A DNA stretch of 64,000 nt, from contig NZ_JAIUZR010000003.1 in NCBI RefSeq assembly GCF_020171465.1, forward strand, positions 186,001-250,000, in the 5' to 3' direction. The position numbers were made by a program, and so were the translations under genes. Origin of the DNA: Lutimonas saemankumensis. GTDB taxonomy: Bacteria > Bacteroidota > Bacteroidia > Flavobacteriales > Flavobacteriaceae. Below, piece after piece: positions 58,727-64,000 of the stretch (positions are counted from its first letter, which is position 1; each line of letters begins with the position of its first letter). The notes beneath the pieces were generated by a model. It did no database searches, was not told the origin of the DNA, and was given only the letters and a program-made list of their open reading frames with translations.

Positions 58727-60886
58727 ATGCAACAGATCTCTTTTTGGCAAACATGGTTAGTGGCAGGCTTACTGATGGCGATACCCGCAACAATCACAGC
58801 ACAGGAAGCTGAGCTCACTCTTGATGACCTGTTCACAACGCCAAAACTGACAGGAACAACCCCGTCAAGGCCTGCATGGGCACCGAACAGCGAGCACTTC
58901 GCCTTTTCCTGGAGTGAACCAGGAAATCCTGGGCGTGGACTCTGGGTATCTACAAACGATGGGAAGGAAATGCGCCTCATTTCTAATACGGCATCCGCGT
59001 CAGTTCGCGATATTGTCTGGACCGACGCGAACACTATCATCAGCCTGCGAGGTAACCACCTATGGCAGACATCGCTGAGTCATGGAGACGACCTCCAGTT
59101 GATGCCTGTTGAGGCAGGTGCACATCACCTGTCGATATCGCCCAGCGGCAACCAAGCGGCATATATACAGAACGGTGACCTTTGGCTTGCTGACTTCCCT
59201 TCCAAACAGATTCGCCAACTCACCGAGATCGGCATCGCCAGTCTCTCGAGCTTAAGGAAGGGGCGTTACAGCAGACCGGAACGTGAAATCGGTCCAGGTA
59301 TCTGGAGCGGACCAACCTACAAGTGGTCCCCGGATGGCAAGACAATCGCGTTTCACGCTGTTGACCGACGTGAAATGCGAAAGGTGCCGTTCCCGGATTA
59401 CCTCGCTGCCGAAACCAATCCCAATGAGGTACGCCGAGGTTACCCGGGCGATCCAAACGAGATTCGCAGGGTTGGCCTGCTCGATGTAGAAAGCGGTAAC
59501 ATTATGTACCTCGATTTGCCGGACCCGCAGGCCAACCAGGTAATCGACTTCAACTGGTCACCGGGCGGTGCTCTGCTCGTTGATACAGCATCTGACACGG
59601 CGGTTGAACGTAAGTTGTTTGTCGTGGCACCTGGAGAAAGCCAACTGCGCGAGATTTGGCGAGGTGTTCGAGAGAGCCGCATGTACACATCGTTTGGATC
59701 TACCTGGCATCCGGATGGGCAGCAGGTCGTTTTCTTAAGCGATATGGGTGATCGCTACGGCCTTTATGCGATCGATGCCTCACCGTCCAGGGATCGTCCG
59801 CAACTCCTGACAGATCCGTCTTATGATGTGCTGAGCGCTCCAAGTATTGCTGGTGATGCATTGTTTTATGCAGGCAACGGAGTTAATCCCTACGAACAAC
59901 ACGTATATCGCCTGAATATGTCCGGAGGCCATCCCGAGCAGGTGACGCGTCTTTCTGGCCGGAACGTTGGCTACCCTTCACCGGATGGCCGGCACTTGGT
60001 GTTCATGCACAGCAACGACACATCACCGCCCGAGCTGTACGTGGTAAGCAGCGAGGGTGGTGACGCTACGCGAATAACCCACTCGCCGTTGCCCGCCTTC
60101 ACGGAGCGAACCTGGGCAGCTGCGGAATACGTTAGTTTCCCCAGTCTTGTAGATGATTACACGCTGCATGCCCGGATTCTGAAACCTGCCAACATGAAGC
60201 CCGGTAAGAAGTATCCAGTGCTGTTTGGGCCCGTGTATTCGAATACAGCGAGGAACCGCTGGGCCGGTAACTACAGCCTCGTGCAGCATCTGTTGGCCAA
60301 GAAGGGATATATTATCGTACAGGTGGATTCACGTGGTAGCAACGGTTATGGCCGGGCCTTCCGGGAAGAGTTCCTCCTGGGCTTTGCCGACCAGGACATT
60401 GAGGATTATGCAAGTGCCGTTGCCTACATGGAGTCACTGGCTTATGTAGATCCCGATCGCATCGGTATCTGGGGCAGCAGTTACGGTGGGACACTCTCCG
60501 TTTATTCGCTGCTGATGAAGCCGGGCTTATTCCAGGTGGGTGTTGCTGCAGCGGCGGCTGTTGACCCGATGTTCTTTGGCACGGACGACGTTGCGATTGT
60601 TCGTCGCCCACAGACACACCCGGAGATCTTCGAAAGAAAAGCGCTCAACTATGCAGCGAATCTGGAGGATAAACTCCTGTTCATCCATGGGATCCAGGAC
60701 CATGTGGTACCATTCAAGACGACGGCCGTGTTAGCTGAAGAACTGATTAAACAGGGCAAGGACTTCGACTTTGCCTTTGCACCGGGTGCGACGCATGGAT
60801 GGAGCCGTGAGCGGGATTATAATCGCTACCTGTTTGGCAAGATCATCGAATACTTTGACCGACACCTAGCCGTGCCGTCTGAGTAG
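58727..60886 (+). CDS. S9-family prolyl oligopeptidase/DPP-like peptidase, foreign composition
   Basis: 719 residues with signal peptide (cut near ATITAQ). N-terminal TolB/propeller blades (APNSEHFAFSWSEPGNPGRG, YKWSPDGKTIAFHAVDRREM, TWHPDGQQVVFLSDMGDRYG). The C-terminal S9 catalytic domain has nucleophile S585 in GIWGSSYGGTLSVY, Asp in IHGIQDHVVPFKTTA and His in APGATHGWSRERDY. Exported peptidase for proline-containing peptides. Codons are strikingly richer in G+C (many CGC, GCC, CTG, GGC) than any neighbour, pointing to recent transfer from a higher-GC organism. No intact attC flanks it on the left. Confidence 0.9.
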   Translation: MQQISFWQTWLVAGLLMAIPATITAQEAELTLDDLFTTPKLTGTTPSRPAWAPNSEHFAFSWSEPGNPGRGLWVSTNDGKEMRLISNTASASVRDIVWTDANTIISLRGNHLWQTSLSHGDDLQLMPVEAGAHHLSISPSGNQAAYIQNGDLWLADFPSKQIRQLTEIGIASLSSLRKGRYSRPEREIGPGIWSGPTYKWSPDGKTIAFHAVDRREMRKVPFPDYLAAETNPNEVRRGYPGDPNEIRRVGLLDVESGNIMYLDLPDPQANQVIDFNWSPGGALLVDTASDTAVERKLFVVAPGESQLREIWRGVRESRMYTSFGSTWHPDGQQVVFLSDMGDRYGLYAIDASPSRDRPQLLTDPSYDVLSAPSIAGDALFYAGNGVNPYEQHVYRLNMSGGHPEQVTRLSGRNVGYPSPDGRHLVFMHSNDTSPPELYVVSSEGGDATRITHSPLPAFTERTWAAAEYVSFPSLVDDYTLHARILKPANMKPGKKYPVLFGPVYSNTARNRWAGNYSLVQHLLAKKGYIIVQVDSRGSNGYGRAFREEFLLGFADQDIEDYASAVAYMESLAYVDPDRIGIWGSSYGGTLSVYSLLMKPGLFQVGVAAAAAVDPMFFGTDDVAIVRRPQTHPEIFERKALNYAANLEDKLLFIHGIQDHVVPFKTTAVLAEELIKQGKDFDFAFAPGATHGWSRERDYNRYLFGKIIEYFDRHLAVPSE

Positions 60887-60921
60887 ATGTTTGCAGGTGT
60901 CATATCTGCGCGTTGGCCTCA
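60887..60921 (+). repeat. Truncated attC-like right arm after the S9 gene
   Basis: GTGTCATATCTGCG-CGTTGGCCTCA resembles the short-family right half (GGCTCATATACTAGACCGTTG); the left half is missing. The decamer GTTGGCCTCA (60912-60921) does have a partner: TGAGGCTAAT at 62293-62302 (8/10, transitions only). The A+T-rich 110 bp to the next gene show nothing else. Confidence 0.55.
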
Positions 60922-61035
60922 ATTCCCCACATAGAGAATTCCAAAAATCTGGCAAAAAATGATAAATTTGAACAAAAATTTAAACAGCTGAAAATCAACG
61001 ACTAACTATTGCGCTAATTAGAATAAAAGACTCAA

Positions 61036-62295
61036 ATGAAAAAATATATCTTTTTAATTTTAACAATTGAATCAATCTTTTCTTTTTTTCAAGAAATATC
61101 GGCACAGTCGGAGTTGATTCAATCCAGTGTATTTGAAACCGAAATTATTGATACCGTATATTCAGAATTACTTGATGAAAATCGTGAATTTTGGGTAAAA
61201 TTCCCTGAAAATTATAACCCGGATAGCAGTACAAAATATCCTGTTGTTTATTTGTTAGATGGGTTTTCATTGAAAAATAGTTTGGAAACCGTTTATGAAA
61301 ATTATTGGGGACATTATCTACCGCATATGATTCTAGTTGGAATTTCTAATAGAACCAACAGGATACGGGACTTAACTACTTCACAGATCAAAATGCGACG
61401 TGGGAGTGTTATGAATGAAAATACTGGCGGCGCTGAAAACTTTACCCAATTTATTGAAACAGAACTAATCCCATACATTGACAAAAAGTACCCTACTACG
61501 CCTTATCGTACATTAATTGGTCATTCTTATGCAGGGCTGTTTACAATAAACATGCTGATCAATCATAAGCATGTTTTTGAAAATTATATTGCTATAGATC
61601 CGAGTATCGAATGGGACAATCAAAATTTATTGAAGGAAGCTAAACAAAAACTGACGTCAGAAAATTATAAAGGAAAATCGCTTTTTGTTTCTTTAGCAGC
61701 AGAACAGTTACATATGTGGAATGAAGATATAACCATAGATAATATTATGGACGACTCTTCAGAATTCACATTGTTTGCGCGTTCAATCATTGACTTTTCA
61801 ACTTTTGCTGAATCTGAAAAACAGAGTGGATTAAATTTCTCTTGGAAGGTTTATAATGAAGATTTACATGGCACAGTTCCGCTCCCATCAATGAGAGATG
61901 GACTGGTTTTTCTTTTTAAATGGTATCAGTTTAAATCTCCACAAAAATATAATAACCCCGAAACGACAGTAGAAGAATTGATGGAACTACTGGGAATACA
62001 AGAAGAAATCTATTCAACGCATTTTGGTTATCCCTTCCCTCCAATGATTGAGGAAATGTTAAGTGGATATGGTTATATGAATTTGGAAATGGGGCAACCT
62101 GAAAAGGCATTTATGTTTTTCAAAATGAATATTAACTATTATCCCAAAAGCGCAAGCGCCCAAAATTCAATGGCTGACTATTATGAGACTAAAAATGACC
62201 ATGCCAGCGCTTTAAAATATGTAACCAAGGCGTTTGAACTAAGTGGAGAAAATAAATATAAAGACAGATTAAAAGAACTTGAAGAAAAGAATTGA
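61036..62295 (+). CDS. Secreted esterase with TPR tail
   Basis: 419 residues with signal peptide (cut near EISAQ). The esterase D/Fes-like domain shows TKYPVVYLLDGFSLKNSLET, YRTLIGHSYAGLFTINMLIN (nucleophile S164) and NEDLHGTVPLPS with the histidine. The tail holds TPR-like units (GYMNLEMGQPEKAFMFFKMN, SMADYYETKNDHASALKYVT). It has the layout of the cassette 11 protein but with an intact nucleophile, and is the fourth member of this family in the array. Confidence 0.87.
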   Translation: MKKYIFLILTIESIFSFFQEISAQSELIQSSVFETEIIDTVYSELLDENREFWVKFPENYNPDSSTKYPVVYLLDGFSLKNSLETVYENYWGHYLPHMILVGISNRTNRIRDLTTSQIKMRRGSVMNENTGGAENFTQFIETELIPYIDKKYPTTPYRTLIGHSYAGLFTINMLINHKHVFENYIAIDPSIEWDNQNLLKEAKQKLTSENYKGKSLFVSLAAEQLHMWNEDITIDNIMDDSSEFTLFARSIIDFSTFAESEKQSGLNFSWKVYNEDLHGTVPLPSMRDGLVFLFKWYQFKSPQKYNNPETTVEELMELLGIQEEIYSTHFGYPFPPMIEEMLSGYGYMNLEMGQPEKAFMFFKMNINYYPKSASAQNSMADYYETKNDHASALKYVTKAFELSGENKYKDRLKELEEKN

Positions 62296-62317
62296 GGCTA
62301 ATTGGACGTTGGTGTTA
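62293..62317 (+). repeat. Collapsed attC-like boundary
   Basis: TGAGGCTAAT (62293-62302) pairs with the cassette start GTTGGCCTCA (8/10), and GTTGGTGTTA follows at 62308-62317 after only five bases. The inner arms are missing, as if the site's stem had been deleted. Confidence 0.45.
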
Positions 62318-62842
62318 ATTTATAAAAACTGATTTTATACAAGTAAAATTTTAAAATTTACTCAAATTTAGAACAAAAATTAAAGTGGATTTTTAGCAAT
62401 TTGTTGAATTAGGAACTTAACACGAAATTACTCACTCCAGCGTGGAATGAAAATTCTGTAAAATTTATTTATTTAATTCCAAGTATTTTATTAAAGGTTT
62501 TTAGTTCACATTGATAAAATTGAATAAATTTTTGTTTGAATGATTTTAAAAAATTTTTCATGTATAAAGTATTTAAGTTTAATTATAAGTCATAAAACCA
62601 TCAAATTTGTTACAAATACTATTTGAATTATAAATCAAAACCGAATTAATGCGGAATTTAGAAAGCTGCGGAATGGCTCACTCAACTGAAATTGAAAAAG
62701 TTTTTGGAATAAATCGCTGACTGAACTTTTTCAAACACTGAAAAGCGCGAAATGGAATTTAATGCAATAATTGAACTCTGAAAAGCAACGAAATGGCAAC
62801 AATGATTGGCAACAATTAACAAATATTTGCGTTTGATTCATA
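62318..62842. other. A+T-rich noncoding stretch
   Basis: About 525 bp without a credible gene (the longest small ORF starting at 62539 has 28 codons). It contains scattered CGGAATGGC/GCGCGAAATGG/CGAAATGGC-like words and ATTGGCAACAATTAAC near the end, which may be decayed site or cassette remains. No promoter or RNA gene recognised. Confidence 0.4.
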
Positions 62843-62864
62843 ATTGGTGTATATTTACACCAAT
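62843..62864. promoter_or_regulatory. Operator-like palindrome before parD
   Basis: ATTGGTGTA-TATT-TACACCAAT is a perfect 9-bp inverted repeat ending 12 bp before ATG 62877. This is the expected place for ParD (or ParDE complex) autorepression. Confidence 0.65.
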
Positions 62865-62876
62865 AAAATAAATATT

Positions 62877-63116
62877 ATGCCACGTCAAAGTATATCATTT
62901 TCTAAACCTAACGATGAATGGTTAAAGAACCAAGTTGAAAACAATGAATATTCAAGTAAAAGTGAGCTTGTAAATGATTTGATTAGGCAGGCTAGAAAAC
63001 AACAGGTTCAGATTGACTGGATTCGGGCTAAGCTTGAAAAAGCTGAGAATAGTGGGTTTTCTAAAGATAGTAAAGAAGAAATTTTGGCTCAATCAAAGTC
63101 ATTACTAGATGGCTAA
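62877..63116 (+). CDS. parD: ParD-like antitoxin
   Basis: 79 residues from ATG 62877 (a GTG at 62844 lies inside the palindrome and is rejected). The N-terminus is ribbon-helix-helix (RQSISFSKPNDEWLKNQVEN, YSSKSELVNDLIRQARKQQ). The flexible C-terminus (IRAKLEKAENSGFSKDSKEE) would wrap the toxin. It precedes and overlaps the parE gene by 8 bp, the normal antitoxin-first order, and has an operator-like palindrome upstream. Confidence 0.88.
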   Translation: MPRQSISFSKPNDEWLKNQVENNEYSSKSELVNDLIRQARKQQVQIDWIRAKLEKAENSGFSKDSKEEILAQSKSLLDG

Positions 63117-63399
63117 ATATAGATTGAGCAATCAGGCCAAAGAAGATTTGATTCGAATTCATCAGTACGGGGTCAAAAAATTTGGAATGATTCAAGCCGA
63201 CAAATACTTCGAATCTTTTTTCGAACATTTCGAATTAATTGCTCAGCAACCTTTTTCATTTAAAGAAGTAGATCACATAAGGAAAGATTATAGACGATGC
63301 GTTTGCGGTGTGGACAGTATTTATTTCAAGGTCAATGAAAAAACCGTAGATATTATAGCCATTATAGGAAGACAAGATTTGAATGAATTATTAAAGTAA
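63109..63399 (+). CDS. parE: ParE/RelE-superfamily toxin
   Basis: 96 residues: AKYRLSNQAKEDLIRIHQYG, KFGMIQADKYFESFFEHFEL, QQPFSFKEVDHIRKDYRRCV, and the terminal strands DSIYFKVNEKTVDIIAIIGR. This is the ParE fold (two N-terminal helices then a beta-sheet); family members inhibit DNA gyrase, though that target is not shown here. Overlap with parD indicates coupled translation. Toxin-antitoxin cassettes are known to stabilise large integron arrays against loss. Confidence 0.88.
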   Translation: MAKYRLSNQAKEDLIRIHQYGVKKFGMIQADKYFESFFEHFELIAQQPFSFKEVDHIRKDYRRCVCGVDSIYFKVNEKTVDIIAIIGRQDLNELLK

Positions 63400-63402
63400 A
63401 AC

Positions 63403-63432
63403 TGTTGCAAACAATGGTTGTAATTAATTAAA
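63403..63432 (+). repeat. Truncated attC-like left arm after parE
   Basis: TGTTGCAAAC followed by AATGGTTGTAATTAATT resembles the left half of the long family B (AAC AAC GTGTATAATTAATTG). No right half is found before the next gene. Confidence 0.5.
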
Positions 63433-63456
63433 CCAAAGAATAAATAGACTGCTGAT

Positions 63457-63885
63457 TTGAATTTGTCTGATTACGTAAAAAGAAGAAATGGTGTGCCTTT
63501 AGGTGACAGCAATTCACTTCGCAATATGTTGAGTCGTTCCTTGGGAGCCGGAAAGTTTTCGATATTTTGGCAATACTGGAACCCAATCTGGGGATTCTAT
63601 CTGGGGAAATATATATTCAAACCGCTTAAGCTCATCTTACCCCAGGCATTATCCGTAATAATCACTTTTGTTGTCTGTGGATTTATTCATGACCTGGCGA
63701 TCATGTTATTAAAAAGGGAATTTACCTTACTACTAACTCCATGGTTTTTATTTATGGGAACCAGTCTGGTTTTAAGTGACTACGCGAGAATTGATTACTC
63801 AAAATATCCATGGATAGTGAGAGCTGGAATAAACTTAATAATCATATCAAGTTGCTTACTTTTGGCTTACCAAATAAGAATCTAA
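63457..63885 (+). CDS. Small polytopic membrane protein, possibly an MBOAT-like fragment
   Basis: 142 residues from TTG 63457 (an in-frame stop lies 12 bp upstream, no ATG available). Beginning LSDYVKRRNGVPLGDSNSLR, then FWQYWNPIWGFYLGKYIFKP and three to four helices (ALSVIITFVVCGFIHDLAIM, LLLTPWFLFMGTSLVLSDYA, AGINLIIISSCLLLAYQIRI). FWQYWNP and the histidine in CGFIHDL recall MBOAT acyltransferases, which are normally about 400-500 residues, so this would be a fragment or a distinct small family. Confidence 0.6.
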   Translation: MNLSDYVKRRNGVPLGDSNSLRNMLSRSLGAGKFSIFWQYWNPIWGFYLGKYIFKPLKLILPQALSVIITFVVCGFIHDLAIMLLKREFTLLLTPWFLFMGTSLVLSDYARIDYSKYPWIVRAGINLIIISSCLLLAYQIRI

Positions 63886-63981
63886 AAGTAAATTAGATAA
63901 CCCTGTCTGGTATTCTTTGAACGAAGAACATAAAGAGCTTTCACTAATAAAATATGATGATATAAAATTTTATCAACCAGA

Positions 63982-64000
63982 CAACATAAAGAAAGTAAGG
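63982..64000 (+). repeat. Interior of a long-family attC-like site, cut by the window end
   Basis: The last 19 bases are identical to the CAACATAAAGAAAGTAAGG stretch inside sites 5 and 6. A further site and cassette therefore continue beyond position 64,000. Confidence 0.7.

Larger units (their letters stand above)
29378..64000 (+). mobile_element. Integron-like gene-cassette array, extending past the window end
   Basis: Sixteen consecutive cassettes are delimited by attC-like sites from 29378 to 46322. Each starts with GTT plus a private heptamer and ends with the reverse complement of that decamer, then an imperfect inverted repeat. Eight pairs match 10/10, three match 9 positions, and the rest 7-8/10. 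Nearly all genes point the same way and start within a few to about 50 bp of a boundary. Beyond 46322 sites are fewer and degraded (49253, 55556, 57072, 60912, 62293, 63403), and the last 19 bp match the inside of the long repeat family. Gene composition is A+T-richer than the core genes. Mobility is inferred from this architecture. Confidence 0.85.

Noticed and set aside
60023-60617. Extra ORFs on both strands of the S9 gene
   Set aside because: High G+C content makes long chance ORFs; the S9 frame has all catalytic motifs.
62539-62625. 28-codon ORF in the A+T-rich stretch before parD
   Set aside because: Low-complexity, no ribosome binding context, no similarity to anything I know.
1-64000. 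tRNA, rRNA, riboswitch or insertion-sequence genes
   Set aside because: I looked for tRNA-like cloverleafs, conserved rRNA words, transposase motifs and known riboswitch cores and found none that I could support by eye.

Overview
The window is chromosomal DNA of a flavobacterium (Bacteroidota, probably a marine Flavobacteriaceae). The evidence is the gene order lptD, amidase, mlaD, membrane Fe-S oxidoreductase; the type IX secretion proteins (PorP/SprF and a CHU_C/type-B C-terminal domain); menaquinone synthesis (MenA); TAnnTTTG-like -7 promoter boxes; and the weak ribosome binding sites. No rRNA or tRNA gene was recognised.

Positions 1-17,140 hold mostly core genes: partial lptD (minus strand), a SPOR-tailed cell-wall amidase, an MCE/MlaD protein, an Fe-S oxidoreductase pair, a SPOR protein and menA. 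A putative copper-uptake locus follows (small CxxxC protein, lipoprotein, TonB receptor), then a UPF0173 hydrolase, a START-like protein, a sodium/solute symporter, and a T9SS adhesin with its PorP/SprF partner.

Positions 17,160-24,310 are a minus-strand curli operon: two curlins, a CsgB-like protein, a CsgC/H-CsgE fusion, CsgF, a CsgG with an added beta-barrel, and a trailing lipoprotein. A candidate promoter lies about 320 bp upstream of the first curlin, next to two palindromes. A TetR regulator divergent from a SulP transporter and a C_GCAxxG-type cysteine protein follow.

From about 27,950 to the end the window looks like an integron-like gene-cassette array. A Xer-type tyrosine recombinase (28139-29347) is followed by at least 16 consecutive cassettes (29378-46322), and by further, more degraded cassettes to position 64,000. 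Each cassette begins with a private decamer of the form GTTNNNNNNN. It ends with the reverse complement of that decamer, which is also the outer left arm of a 58-182 bp imperfect inverted repeat. The repeats look like attC sites: outer R arms, an asymmetric unpaired spacer (3 nt left, about 5 nt right), inner L arms and a variable tip. The inner arms fold better on the bottom strand, because recurrent A.C mismatches on the top strand become G.T wobbles on the bottom. The recombinase lacks the IntI-type insertion and points the same way as the cassettes, so this is not a textbook IntI integron.

Cassette cargo is mainly exported: lipoproteins of unknown function, a sulfatase, beta-lactamase-fold serine hydrolases, a zinc protease-like lipoprotein, an S41 peptidase, a ceramidase-like enzyme, four relatives of one esterase family (one without its nucleophile), an ATP-grasp enzyme, a DUF418 membrane protein, paired TetR regulators with a START-like protein, and a ParDE toxin-antitoxin pair. 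One gene (S9 peptidase, 58727-60886) is clearly richer in G+C than its neighbours. The last 19 bases repeat the interior of the long attC-like family, so the array continues past the window.
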